From Gluconacetobacter tumulicola (GTDB lineage: Bacteria; Pseudomonadota; Alphaproteobacteria; Acetobacterales; Acetobacteraceae), in NCBI RefSeq assembly GCF_014174215.1, contig NZ_JABEQL010000002.1:186001-250000 (forward strand): 64,000 bases of DNA, in the 5' to 3' direction. This document shows, one piece after another, positions 34,849-44,481 of the stretch. A program made the translations under genes and the position numbers. The notes beneath the pieces are model-generated. The model saw only the letters and a program-made list of their open reading frames with translations, was not told the DNA's origin and did not search any database. The stretch's first letter is position 1. Each line of letters opens with the position of its first letter.

Positions 34849-35820
34849 TACGGCAGGTTTCGCAGCCAAGCGCGCACCGTGGCCTGGGTCGTCAGCCAGC
34901 CGATCAGCGCCGCCGCCGGGGCGAGGGCCAGCAGGGTGGCGACCAGGGGGGTGGGCAATGTGGCGAGCAGCGTGTGGGCCAGCATGGTCCAGTCGGCTGA
35001 AGATGCGGGCGTGGGCGCCGGGGTTGCCGCCGCGAAGGGGGCCGCCACGCGGGACAGCAGCACCAGGATCGGCAGGGCCAGCCCGCTGCCGGCCAGCCCG
35101 CCGATGAAGGCCAGCAGGGCGGTGCGGCGGGCGAAGCGCCCGGCGATATAGCCGTCGGTCGCGCCCATGGCGTGGATCAGTTCGATCGGCAGGCGCCGGG
35201 CCGCCAGCCCGGCGCGGGTGGTGGCCGCGATCAGCACCACCGCGATGCCGGCCACGATCGCCACCGCCAGCAATGCGCAACTGTGCAGGCTGTCGGCCAG
35301 CCGGCCCAGCCGCTCGCCCCATTCGGCATTGCGTTCGACCAATGTGCCGGGGGCGATGGCGGCCAGGCGGCGGGCGAGTGCCGTGGCGTCGGTTTGCGTG
35401 CCGGCTGCCATGTGCAGTTCGATGATGGCGGGCAGGGTCAGGGCGAAATCATGGTCCTGCCCCAGCCAGGGGGCCAGCAGGGCGCCCAGTTCCGCCTTGT
35501 CCAGCCGGTGGACGCGCGAGGCGCCGGGACTGTCGGCCAGGGCGGCCAGGACGGCGTCGGAGCGCGTGAGATGGGTGGTGGTGCCTGCTGTCGTTGTCGG
35601 GGTGTCCGGATCGGGGACCTGGATGGTCAGCATCGATGCGGCGCCGTTCGACCAGCGGGCGGAGAGGATCTGCGCGCCGGTGGCACCCGCCAGCGCCAGT
35701 GCGGCGAGGACCGTCATGGCGGCGACCAGAAGCGGCAGCAGCCGGTCGGGCAGGGCGCGGCGCAGGGCCAGCCCGTCCGCGCGCCTTGCCTGGTTCCAGC
35801 GGGTGAAGAGGCCCGGCCGC

Positions 35821-35828
<8 letters not shown>
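34848..35828 (-). CDS. ftsX: Cell-division protein FtsX
   Basis: FtsX is the membrane partner of the FtsE ATPase and controls cell-wall hydrolases at the septum. The 326-residue protein has a cytoplasmic N terminus, a first helix (LLPLLVAAMTVLAALALAGA) and a periplasmic loop. Three C-terminal helices follow, with the FtsX/MacB-type ELIHAMGATDGYIAGRFARR coupling segment. The start at 35828 overlaps the ftsE stop by 8 bases. The sequence is divergent, as is usual for FtsX. Confidence 0.9.
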
Positions 35829-36501
<673 letters not shown>

Positions 36502-36526
36502 GGGTGAGGGTCGGGCAGTGTGTGCG

Positions 36527-36937
36527 TCACATCTCGCGCGCCGCGACGGCGGCGAGGGTGGCGCAGACCGCCGCCGCCGCCATCATCAGCAGCCCGTCGA
36601 CCACCAGCGAATCGGCCGTCACGACATGAGAGCCGATGACGATCTGGTGCGGGATGGTGCCGGCGACATGCGTGACGATATCGCGGGTCTGCGGATCGGC
36701 GGAGGCGGCGCTGGTGCCGATGGCGCCGACGATATGGGGCAGTGCGCCCCAGCCCACGCCCAGGATCAGGACCAGCGGGGCCAGCAGTTCGGTGACCTGC
36801 TGGACGAAATAGAAAAGCCCGTAGAATACGGCGCAGATCGCCACGCGGGCGATGCGGGCGACGGGAAAGCGCTGCGATCCGCCCGCGCGGGGCGGGAGGA
36901 ACCGGTCGGTGGCGCGGTCCGAATTGAAACTGTCCAT
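36527..36937 (-). CDS. Hypothetical membrane protein
   Basis: No family recognised. From MDSFNSDRATDRFLPP the protein has 136 residues, with a basic N terminus and three probable membrane helices: IARVAICAVFYGLFYFVQQV, LAPLVLILGVGWGALPHIVG, and VVDGLLMMAAAAVCATLAAV near the end, with a short periplasmic loop between. An in-frame upstream ATG at 36991 is possible. It sits 25 bases upstream of ftsE on the same strand and may be cotranscribed with ftsEX. Confidence 0.65.
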   Translation of the reverse strand: MDSFNSDRATDRFLPPRAGGSQRFPVARIARVAICAVFYGLFYFVQQVTELLAPLVLILGVGWGALPHIVGAIGTSAASADPQTRDIVTHVAGTIPHQIVIGSHVVTADSLVVDGLLMMAAAAVCATLAAVAAREM

Positions 36938-37059
36938 GACGGTCGGATCTCCGGCGGCGGCTGCGGCGCGCCCGATCTGCCGGGTACGCATCCCTGCCGG
37001 AGGTAGCCGTCACTTGTCATAAATGCAATCTTCGGGGAGAAAAGCAGGTAGGAAACGCG

Positions 37060-37077
37060 CCGGCAAGCCATTGCCGG
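37060..37077. promoter_or_regulatory. Hairpin before the chemosensory operon
   Basis: CCGGCAA and TTGCCGG form a perfect 7-base-pair stem around GCCA, 10 bases before the GTG at 37088. If translation starts at GTG 37109 (after GGAAGG), the hairpin sits just upstream of the ribosome site and could affect translation of the first CheW gene. Confidence 0.4.
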
Positions 37078-37087
37078 GCCGGCTCGG

Positions 37088-37618
37088 GTGGAAGGCAGCA
37101 AAGCCCCGGTGTCAGTGGCCGTCGTCATCTTCCGTCTTGTGGATACGTGTTACGGCCTGCCCGCGCCCGCGGTGCGGGAATGCATGCCCATGCCGGCGCT
37201 TGTCCGCCCGGCCGGGACGCCCGCGCCGGTGCTGGGATTCTTTCGCCTGGGTGCGGAACGCGTGGTTGCCATCGATCTTGCCGTCCTGCTGGGGCTGCGG
37301 GCGTGGAGCGCGCCGGACGACGATGCGATGCTGTATCGCCCGCTGCTGCTATGCGATCCCGGTGCCGGAATGAAGGTGGCCTTCATGGTCGACAGCGTGC
37401 TGGATGTGCGGCAGAGGACGGGGGCGGTGATGGCGCTGCCCGCCGATGGCATGCCGGCCGGCGGCTGGCTGGCGGGGGAGGTCGAACTGGCCGGAGGAAT
37501 GACCGCGTTGCTGATGGACCCCGACCGGCTGCTGATGGAGCGCGAGCGGCAGCGGATCGAGGCCCTGGCCCTGGATGCGGCGTTGCGCGATGCGCTATGG
37601 GAGCGCGCGGATGGCTGA
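37088..37618 (+). CDS. CheW-like coupling protein, first gene of the chemosensory operon
   Basis: A single CheW domain protein of 176 residues that would couple receptor and CheA kinase. The fold pattern is VAVVIFRLVDTCYGLPAPAV, VLGFFRLGAERVVAIDLAVL and KVAFMVDSVLDVRQRTGAVM. Two GTG starts are possible (37088 or 37109); neither has an ideal ribosome site. It matches the position of WspB in the Pseudomonas Wsp operon. The stop overlaps the cheR start by 8 bases. Confidence 0.82.
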   Translation: MEGSKAPVSVAVVIFRLVDTCYGLPAPAVRECMPMPALVRPAGTPAPVLGFFRLGAERVVAIDLAVLLGLRAWSAPDDDAMLYRPLLLCDPGAGMKVAFMVDSVLDVRQRTGAVMALPADGMPAGGWLAGEVELAGGMTALLMDPDRLLMERERQRIEALALDAALRDALWERADG

Positions 37619-39035
37619 CCGGCAACATGCCCTGGAACGGCTGGCTACCCGGATCGTCGCGCGGACCGGGTTGCATTATTATGCCGACAAGATGGACCTG
37701 CTGGAGATGGTGCTGCGGCGGCGCATGGATGCCTGCGGCTGTGACTGCCCGATGGAGTATCTGTCGCGGCTTTCGGACGATGCGGCGGGCGAGGCCGAAT
37801 GGCGGGCGCTGGAATCGGCCGTGACGATCGGCGAGACGTTCTTCTTCCGCTATGCCGAGCAGTTCCATGCGCTGGAACGCACGATCCTGCCCGACCTGAT
37901 CACCCGGCTGCGCCCGCTGCGGACCATCCGGATCTGGAGTGTCGGGTGCTCCAACGGTGCCGAGCCCTATTCGCTGGCCATTCTGCTGCACCGGCTGCTG
38001 CGGGCGCGGGGCGAGCAGGACTGGACCGTCGATATCCTGGGCACCGACATCAGCGATCTGGCGCTGGAGCGGGCCCGGCGCGCGGAATATGGGGCGTGGT
38101 CGCTGCGCGATGTCAGTGCCTCGGAACGGCGGCAATGGTTCCGCCCCGCCGCCAGCGGGCGGCACTGGGCCCTGCGCGATGTCTATCGGCGCATGGTGCG
38201 CTTCGAATACGGAAACATCATGGACCTGCCGTCGGGCGGGGGGCCGGCCGGGCCGTTCGACCTGATCCTGTGCCGCAATGTGCTGCTGTATTTCGAGCCG
38301 AAGCGGGCGTTGGAGCTGGTGCGGGCGCTGGCGGACCGGCTGTCGCCGCCCGGATGGCTGCTGCTGGGCCATTCCGACCCGATCGGCGAATGCGGCGATT
38401 TTCTCGAGACCGTGACGTTTGCGGGTACGGTGGCGTTTCGCGCCGCGGGCTCGCGCCAGGGGCCGGCCGTGCCGCGCCGGGGCGCGCTGTCCTGCCTGCC
38501 GGATACGCCGCTTGCCGCGCCGCCGCCGTTTCGCCCGGCGCTGGAGCGGGCGCCCGATATCCACGCCCACGCCCACGCCCACGCCCACGCCCACGCCGAT
38601 GCCGGGCTGGCGCGGGCCGAGGCCCGGGCGCTGGCCGATCGCGGTGCGCTGGCCGAGGCGCGGGCCTGCTGCGGCGCGGCGCTGGCCCTGCATCCGCTGG
38701 ATGCCGGGCTGCATTTCCTCTCGGCCGTTCTGGCGGAGGATTCCGTGGCCGCCGAGGACGGGTTCCGGCGCACGCTCTATCTGGATCGCGAGCATGTCAT
38801 GGCGCATGTGCATCTGGCCCGGCTGCTGCGGGATGCCGGAGAGACGGACGATGCCGAACGGATGCTGCGGCAGGCCCGGACCCTGCTGCGCCGGCTGCCC
38901 GTTGACGCGCCGGTCGCGGATGGGGGCGGGCTGACCGTGGCCGGACTGTTGCGGCTGGTTGGCGGGGACGGGGCGGCGGATGCCGATGACGTGCGCGAGG
39001 ATGGTTCGCCGATGCTGGCGCGGAGCGTGTCCTGA
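37611..39035 (+). CDS. CheR methyltransferase with His-Ala repeat linker and TPR-like tail
   Basis: It methylates glutamates of the receptor with S-adenosylmethionine. The 474-residue protein from MADRQHALERL has CheR_N (about 1-55), the catalytic domain (about 65-260: IGETFFFRYAEQFHALE; IWSVGCSNGAEPYSLAI; LGTDISDLALERA; DLILCRNVLLYF) and a linker containing six His-Ala pairs (residues about 318-329). A C-terminal tetratricopeptide-like region follows (LARAEARALADRGALAEARA; HVHLARLLRDAGETDDAERM). CheR plus TPR is the WspC design, where the tail binds receptors. Confidence 0.9.
   Translation: MADRQHALERLATRIVARTGLHYYADKMDLLEMVLRRRMDACGCDCPMEYLSRLSDDAAGEAEWRALESAVTIGETFFFRYAEQFHALERTILPDLITRLRPLRTIRIWSVGCSNGAEPYSLAILLHRLLRARGEQDWTVDILGTDISDLALERARRAEYGAWSLRDVSASERRQWFRPAASGRHWALRDVYRRMVRFEYGNIMDLPSGGGPAGPFDLILCRNVLLYFEPKRALELVRALADRLSPPGWLLLGHSDPIGECGDFLETVTFAGTVAFRAAGSRQGPAVPRRGALSCLPDTPLAAPPPFRPALERAPDIHAHAHAHAHAHADAGLARAEARALADRGALAEARACCGAALALHPLDAGLHFLSAVLAEDSVAAEDGFRRTLYLDREHVMAHVHLARLLRDAGETDDAERMLRQARTLLRRLPVDAPVADGGGLTVAGLLRLVGGDGAADADDVREDGSPMLARSVS
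38562..38597 (+). repeat. Hexanucleotide tandem repeat inside cheR
   Basis: Six perfect copies of CACGCC encode alternating His-Ala. Because the unit is two codons, gain or loss of copies would change linker length without breaking the frame. Confidence 0.9.
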
Positions 39036-39049
39036 CCGGTCAGGGCGGC

Positions 39050-39595
39050 ATGCCGGGGGCGGCGGGGCCGCGCGACGCGCCCGCCGGGGGTGCCGGCGGC
39101 TATGCCCGCCGGGTGATGGCGGAGCGTGCGCGGCAGCTGGCGGCGCGCGGGCAGGCGCCGGCCGATGATGCGGGGCGCCGCGCGGCGGTGATCCTGGACG
39201 TTGGCGGGCAGATCTATGCCATCGACCTGCATCATGTGCTGCGCATGGCCGAGCCGGCCTGGAGCGTCATGCCCCGTCGGCCGGACTGCCCGGCTTCGGT
39301 GCGGGGTGTCTATGGCTATGTCGGCCATCTGTATACGGTGATCGATCTGTCGGTTCTGCTGGGCGGGGCGCCGATGGATCGTGCCGGGGCCATGGCGCTG
39401 CTGCGCCCGGTGGCCGGCCTGCCGGTGGCGCGGATTGCGCTGCTGGCCGGGCGGACGCTGGGTGTGGACGACGTGGTGGTTGCGCCGGCCGCCGCACCGG
39501 TATCGGCCCACCCGATGGCGGCCCTGCCGGATGGGCGGCTGGTCGCGGTGCTGGACCCCGCCCGCCTGTTCGCCGCGCGTCAATTCGGAGTCTGA
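39050..39595 (+). CDS. Second CheW-like protein (WspD position)
   Basis: A 181-residue protein with about 40 extra N-terminal residues rich in Ala/Arg before the CheW domain (AAVILDVGGQIYAIDLHHVL; GVYGYVGHLYTVIDLSVLLG; VARIALLAGRTLGVDDVV). Two CheW proteins flanking cheR is the order wspB-wspC-wspD. It probably joins the receptor array with CheA. The start is uncertain because MAERARQLAARG further in is also possible. Confidence 0.82.
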   Translation: MPGAAGPRDAPAGGAGGYARRVMAERARQLAARGQAPADDAGRRAAVILDVGGQIYAIDLHHVLRMAEPAWSVMPRRPDCPASVRGVYGYVGHLYTVIDLSVLLGGAPMDRAGAMALLRPVAGLPVARIALLAGRTLGVDDVVVAPAAAPVSAHPMAALPDGRLVAVLDPARLFAARQFGV

Positions 39596-39601
39596 CCTGT
39601 C

Positions 39602-41284
39602 GTGACAATTGCCAATCGTCTTCTGTTCGGGTTCCTGGTCGGCGTCATGCTGATGGTGTCGATCGGCGTCTATGCGCTGGGGCAGATCCGCAATGTCCGC
39701 GACGAGATGACGGTGATTGTGACCCGGGACCTGCTGGTCTATCGCCACCTGAACCATCTGCGGGTGCTGGAGAACGACCTGGTGGCGCGGCGGCTGTCGA
39801 TCCTGTCGCATTATTATGCGCGGGATTACCAGAAGGACCCGGCGATGCTGGACGCGGCGGTCACCGACTGGACCGGGGTGGACCGGCAGGCGGAGGATAC
39901 GCTGGTGCAGGCGATGGCCGCCGCCAGCCAGGCCGATGACGAGGCGCGGATCGACGCGCGGCGCGCCATGTTCGCCGCCATTTCGGCCCGCCTGCACGAG
40001 GCGCTGGACCAGGCGCGCCAGAATGCCGAGGCGGCGTCGGACCTGTTCGCGGCCATCCGCCAGGGCGATGATGCGGCGGTACGCCAGCAATCGGTGCGGT
40101 CGGACACGCGCGACCAGACCATCGACCGGCTGATCTCCGACGCCGGGACCACGCTGGATGGCGGGGTGCAGGCGGGCGAGATGCAGAGCAGCGCGCTGTA
40201 TGAATTCAGCCGCCGGTCGCTGATCCTGGGGCTGGCGGTGGCGGTGATCGTCGCGCTGATCGTCACCTTCTGGACCCGGCGGTCGATCCTGGCCCCGCTG
40301 GCGGCGCTGATGCGGGTGATGGAGCGGGTGGGGCAGGGGGACCTGTCGACCCATGTGACGGTCGGCGGCTCGGGCGGCGGACGGGATGAGTTCGAACGCC
40401 TGGCCGACGGGCTGAACCGGATGATCGACGGCCTGCGCGAGATCGCGCAGCAGAGCCGCGAGGCCACACGCAACCTGGATGCGGCGGTGGCCGATATCCG
40501 TGCCTCCGCCCAGCAGCAGGCGGCGAGCGTGGAGGAACAGTTCGCGGCGGTGCAGGAGACGGCGGCGACGGTGGACCAGATCACCCATTCCGGCGCGCAG
40601 ATCAGCAAGCGCGCGCGGGAAGTGATCTCGTCGGCCGAGACCATCGTCCACAGTTCGGCCAGCGGGCTGGAGGCGGTGGAGGAGACCGCGCGGGCCATGG
40701 AGCGCACGCAGGAAGGTGCGGAGGCCGTGGCATCGAACATCGTCGCACTGTCCGAGCGGACGGATGCGATCAGCGAGATCATCACCGCCGTCAACGATCT
40801 GTCGGAGCGTTCGCACCTGCTGGCGCTGAATGCCGCGATCGAGGCCGCCGCCGCCGGCGAGCATGGGCGCTCCTTCGCCGTGGTCGCGGCGGAGATGAAG
40901 ATCCTGGCCGACCAGTCGCGCGATGCCACCCAGCATGTGCGCGCGATCCTGGGCGACATCCAGCGCGGCATCAATACGTCGGTCATGCTGACCGAGGAGG
41001 CGGTGAAGCGCGTCTCGGCCGGCAAGGAGCGGACCGATATCGCCTATCGCACCATCGAGCGCATGACGGGCGGCATCGAGGAGGGGGTGAACGCGTTCCA
41101 GCAGATCGTGGCCTCGACCAACCAGCAGCAGATCGGCATCGAGCAGGTGATGACCGCGTTGCAGAGCATTCGCCAGGCCAGCCAGCAGACGGCGGCGGGG
41201 ACCCGCAATCTGGAGGCCTCGGCCAGCAATCTGGGCAGCCTGTCGCACCAGCTCCTGGCCATTTCCGCGCGTTACCGGACCTGA
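39602..41284 (+). CDS. Methyl-accepting chemotaxis protein
   Basis: A 560-residue receptor beginning at GTG 39602. Helix TM1 (LLFGFLVGVMLMVSIGVYAL) leads into a periplasmic four-helix-bundle sensor of about 175 residues (4HB_MCP type). TM2 (LILGLAVAVIVALIVTFWT) is followed by a HAMP domain and the long cytoplasmic coiled coil. The conserved hairpin tip is present: ERSHLLALNAAIEAAAAGEH, then GRSFAVVAAEMKILADQS. Conserved Gln/Glu pairs for methylation flank it. No C-terminal CheR-docking pentapeptide is present, consistent with docking by the CheR tail instead. The ligand is unknown. Confidence 0.93.
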   Translation: MTIANRLLFGFLVGVMLMVSIGVYALGQIRNVRDEMTVIVTRDLLVYRHLNHLRVLENDLVARRLSILSHYYARDYQKDPAMLDAAVTDWTGVDRQAEDTLVQAMAAASQADDEARIDARRAMFAAISARLHEALDQARQNAEAASDLFAAIRQGDDAAVRQQSVRSDTRDQTIDRLISDAGTTLDGGVQAGEMQSSALYEFSRRSLILGLAVAVIVALIVTFWTRRSILAPLAALMRVMERVGQGDLSTHVTVGGSGGGRDEFERLADGLNRMIDGLREIAQQSREATRNLDAAVADIRASAQQQAASVEEQFAAVQETAATVDQITHSGAQISKRAREVISSAETIVHSSASGLEAVEETARAMERTQEGAEAVASNIVALSERTDAISEIITAVNDLSERSHLLALNAAIEAAAAGEHGRSFAVVAAEMKILADQSRDATQHVRAILGDIQRGINTSVMLTEEAVKRVSAGKERTDIAYRTIERMTGGIEEGVNAFQQIVASTNQQQIGIEQVMTALQSIRQASQQTAAGTRNLEASASNLGSLSHQLLAISARYRT

Positions 41285-41293
41285 CGGCCGGCC

Positions 41294-43393
41294 GTGGAGG
41301 CTCTGCGACAGGAACTGCTGGCGGTCTTCGACGCCGAATATCGCGACCATCTGCGCGTCGTGCGCGACATTCTGGCCGCCGGCCCGGTGGATGGGCGCGG
41401 GATCGGCGAGATCTTCCGGCGCGTTCATTCGCTGAAGGGTGCGGCCCGCGTCGTCGAGCGGGCCGATATCGAGACCATCGCCCATGCGCTGGAGGGGCGG
41501 CTGTTCGGGCTGCTGGACGGGCAGCAGCCCGTGACGGCGGAGGATATCGCCGCCATCGGCACCGCCATGGACCAGATCGACGCCCGCATGCAGGATCTGG
41601 CGGAGGCGCCGGCCGGCCCTGACGGGGGCGAGGCGGGGCCGCCCGGGCGCGAGGAGGCGGCCGACAGCTACGTGCAGGTGCCCGTGTCGCGCCTGGATGC
41701 GCTGGTCGGCGTCATGCACGACATGATGGGCATTGCCGAGCGGCAGGAACGGCTATGGGCCGATCTGGAGGACCTGACCGCCGCCGCGGCGCGGCGGACG
41801 GGGTCGGCCGCCGACCCGGCGGCGGAATTGTCGCGCCTGACCCGCGCCCTGTTTGCCCTGTCGCGCGAGCGCGGGCGGATTGCGGGGCAGGCCGACCGGG
41901 CCATGATGCGGCTGGACGAGGAAGTGCGGGCGGTGACGCTGGTGCCGGCCGGGACGGTCTTTGGCTCGCTGACCGGCATGGTGCGGCAGATCGCGCGCGA
42001 GCATGGCAGCGGCGAGGTGACGGTGCGCCTGCTGGGCATGGATGTGCGGGCCGACCGGCGGGTGATGCAGGCGCTGCGCGACCCGGTGATCCATCTGCTG
42101 CGCAATGCCATCGTCCATGGGCTGGAGAGCCCGGCCCGGCGGCAGGCGGAGGGCAAGCCGGCGGAGCCGGTCCTGACCCTGTCGGTGCGGATGCTGGGCG
42201 TGCGCCTGCTGGTGTCGGTGAGCGATGACGGGCGCGGTCCGGACCTGGAGGCGATCGCCGCGCGCGCCATCCGCCAGGGGCTGATGCAGCCGGATGATCC
42301 GGGCCTGCCCGAAACCCTGCTGAGCCTGGTGTTCGCACCCGGTTTTTCCACGCGGGCCGAGGCCGACCGGCTGTCCGGCCGGGGCATGGGCCTGTCGGTG
42401 GTGGCGGAGGCCGCGCGTGCCCTGCAGGGGTCGGTCCGCATGGAGGCGGGCAGCCCCTGGGGGACGGTGGTGACGATGGCGGTGCCGGTCTCGCGCCGGC
42501 AGCGCACCACGCTGGTGGTCGAGGCCGGCGACATGACCATCGGCCTGCCCGGGCGGGTGATCGAGCGGCTGGCGCGGGTGCGGCAGGCCGATATCCGCAT
42601 GGTCGACGGCCGGGCCTGTTTCGCCCTCGACCGGCGGCGCGCGCCGGAGAGCGGACAGGAGGCGGGGGCCGCCCTGGTGCCGGTGGTGCCGCTGGCCGCC
42701 TTTCTTGGCCGGCCGGATGCGGCGTTGCCGGTCCATGACGGGGCGCTGTCGGTCGTCGTGCTGGGCATGGCGGATGGCGGGTGCTGCGGCTTTGCCGTCG
42801 ACCGGATGCGCGAAGTCCGTATCCTGCATATTTCCGATGCCGAGGCGGCGGGACTGGACAGCGAGCTGATCCCCGGTGTGGGCTGGCCGCGCGGTGACCG
42901 GCCGGTCTTCGTCCTCAATCCCGATACGCTGCTGGAACGGTGGCGGATGGCGGGGGCCACGGGGGGGCATTTCGACGGTGCCGGCGATGCGGGGCCGGAC
43001 GGCGGGGCGCCGGTGGCCCGCCGGGTGCCCGCCGTGCTGGTGGTTGACGATTCGATTACCACACGGACTCTCCAGAAGACGATCCTGCAGACCCACGGCT
43101 ATGATGTGCTGCTGGCGACGGACGGGGTCGAGGCCCTGGCGCTGCTGCACCGGTCGCCACGTCGGATCGACGTGATCGTGACGGACGTGGAGATGCCCCG
43201 GATGGATGGTTTCGCATTGCTCGACGCGGTCAGGTCGGACCCGCGCCTGTCCCGGATTCCGGTGGTGCTGATGACGTCGCGCAACGAGGAAGCCGATATC
43301 AGGCGCGGGCTGGAGGGTGGCGCCCGGGCCTATGTGACCAAGCAGGGGTTCGAACAGGGCGAATTGCTGGACATTATCCGAGGCGTGCTGTGA
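41294..43393 (+). CDS. Hybrid CheA histidine kinase with C-terminal receiver
   Basis: A 699-residue protein beginning at GTG 41294. The HPt domain has the phosphoryl histidine His45 in FRRVHSLKGAARVV. The dimer/ATPase core has HLLRNAIVHGLESPARRQ (N box), SDDGRGPDLEAI and SGRGMGLSVVAE (G boxes), and a CheW-like regulatory domain follows. A C-terminal receiver begins VLVVDDSITTRTLQK with the acceptor Asp in VTDVEMPRMDG and Lys in VTKQG. There is no P2 CheY-binding domain. This CheA-REC arrangement is that of WspE and of CheA3 from cyst-forming alphaproteobacteria. Confidence 0.93.
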   Translation: MEALRQELLAVFDAEYRDHLRVVRDILAAGPVDGRGIGEIFRRVHSLKGAARVVERADIETIAHALEGRLFGLLDGQQPVTAEDIAAIGTAMDQIDARMQDLAEAPAGPDGGEAGPPGREEAADSYVQVPVSRLDALVGVMHDMMGIAERQERLWADLEDLTAAAARRTGSAADPAAELSRLTRALFALSRERGRIAGQADRAMMRLDEEVRAVTLVPAGTVFGSLTGMVRQIAREHGSGEVTVRLLGMDVRADRRVMQALRDPVIHLLRNAIVHGLESPARRQAEGKPAEPVLTLSVRMLGVRLLVSVSDDGRGPDLEAIAARAIRQGLMQPDDPGLPETLLSLVFAPGFSTRAEADRLSGRGMGLSVVAEAARALQGSVRMEAGSPWGTVVTMAVPVSRRQRTTLVVEAGDMTIGLPGRVIERLARVRQADIRMVDGRACFALDRRRAPESGQEAGAALVPVVPLAAFLGRPDAALPVHDGALSVVVLGMADGGCCGFAVDRMREVRILHISDAEAAGLDSELIPGVGWPRGDRPVFVLNPDTLLERWRMAGATGGHFDGAGDAGPDGGAPVARRVPAVLVVDDSITTRTLQKTILQTHGYDVLLATDGVEALALLHRSPRRIDVIVTDVEMPRMDGFALLDAVRSDPRLSRIPVVLMTSRNEEADIRRGLEGGARAYVTKQGFEQGELLDIIRGVL

Positions 43394-44481
43394 CCGGCCT
43401 GGCCGGGCCGCGCGTCCGGGTGCTGGTCGTCGAGGATTCGGCGGTGGTCCGGCATGTGCTGGTGCGGCTGATCCGCGACGACCCGCGGCTGGAACTGCTG
43501 GAGGCGGTGGAAACGGCCGAGGAGGCGCTGCGCCTGGTGCCGATGCTGCGGCCCGACGTGATTTCGATGGATGTGCGGCTGCCCGGCATGGACGGGCTGG
43601 AGGCCACGCGGCGCATCATGGCCGAATGCCCGACGCCGATCGTGATCGTCAGCGACTCCTCGACCGATCCGGCGCTGCGGATCTCGATGAACGCGCTGCG
43701 CTCCGGCGCGCTGTCGGTGGTGCAGAAGCCGGCCGGCTGGCCGGTCGATGCCGCCGGGGGGGCCGCGATCGCGACCCAGCTCTACATCATGAGCCAGGTG
43801 CCGGTGATCCGCCACCGGCTGCATTATGGGGCGGTGCCGGTTCAGGATGTGGGGGCCCCGCCGCCGCCGCGTCTGCGCCCGCGCCTGGTCGGCATGGCGG
43901 CGTCGACCGGCGGGCCGCAGGCCTTTGCGCATATCATGGGGGCGCTGCCCGCCGGCTTTCCGTGGCCGATCCTGCTGGTGCAGCATATGGGCACGGGGTT
44001 CATGGAAGGGTTCGCCGCCTGGCTCGATACCCAGACCCGGCTGCCGGTCGCGCTGGCCCGGCAGGGGGAGATCATGCGGCCGGGGCATGTCTATGTCGCG
44101 CCGGCCGAGGCGCATCTGACCCTCGGGCTGAGTGATGAAATCCGATTGTCGAACGCGCCGCCGCTGGGCGGGCAGCGGCCGTCGGCCACCGCCCTGTTCG
44201 CCTCGATGGCGCGCGTGGGGGCTGGGGCGATCGGCATTCTGCTGACCGGCATGGGCGAGGACGGGGCCGTGGGGCTGCGCGACATGCGCCGGGCGGGCGG
44301 ATACACGATCGTCGAGGACCGGAGCACGTCGATCGTGCATGGGATGCCCGGTGCGGCCGAGCGGATCGGCGGGGCTTCGATCAGCCTGCCCCTGGGACAG
44401 ATCGCGCCGCATCTGGTGGCCGTGGCTTCGGCCGCCGCACCCTTGCCGATGGTGGTCGGGATGGAAGGACGGGGGCCATGA
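43390..44481 (+). CDS. CheB methylesterase (WspF position)
   Basis: The 363-residue protein has a receiver domain (VLVVEDSAVVRHVLVRLI; acceptor Asp61 in SMDVRLPGMDG) and a methylesterase domain with the Ser-His-Asp triad: Ser172 in MAASTGGPQ, His199 in LLVQHMGTGF, and Asp in GMGEDGAVGL. It removes methyl groups from the receptor and counters CheR. It overlaps cheA and the next gene by ATGA, so translation is coupled. Confidence 0.94.
   Translation: MTGLAGPRVRVLVVEDSAVVRHVLVRLIRDDPRLELLEAVETAEEALRLVPMLRPDVISMDVRLPGMDGLEATRRIMAECPTPIVIVSDSSTDPALRISMNALRSGALSVVQKPAGWPVDAAGGAAIATQLYIMSQVPVIRHRLHYGAVPVQDVGAPPPPRLRPRLVGMAASTGGPQAFAHIMGALPAGFPWPILLVQHMGTGFMEGFAAWLDTQTRLPVALARQGEIMRPGHVYVAPAEAHLTLGLSDEIRLSNAPPLGGQRPSATALFASMARVGAGAIGILLTGMGEDGAVGLRDMRRAGGYTIVEDRSTSIVHGMPGAAERIGGASISLPLGQIAPHLVAVASAAAPLPMVVGMEGRGP

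Noticed and set aside
38562-38597. Short tandem repeats as a possible CRISPR array
   Set aside because: Units are 6 bases without spacers and lie inside a coding frame.
38777-41719. A 980-residue antisense frame over the chemoreceptor genes
   Set aside because: His/Arg/Gln/Gly-rich shadow without motifs; the plus strand shows CheW, receptor and CheA domains.
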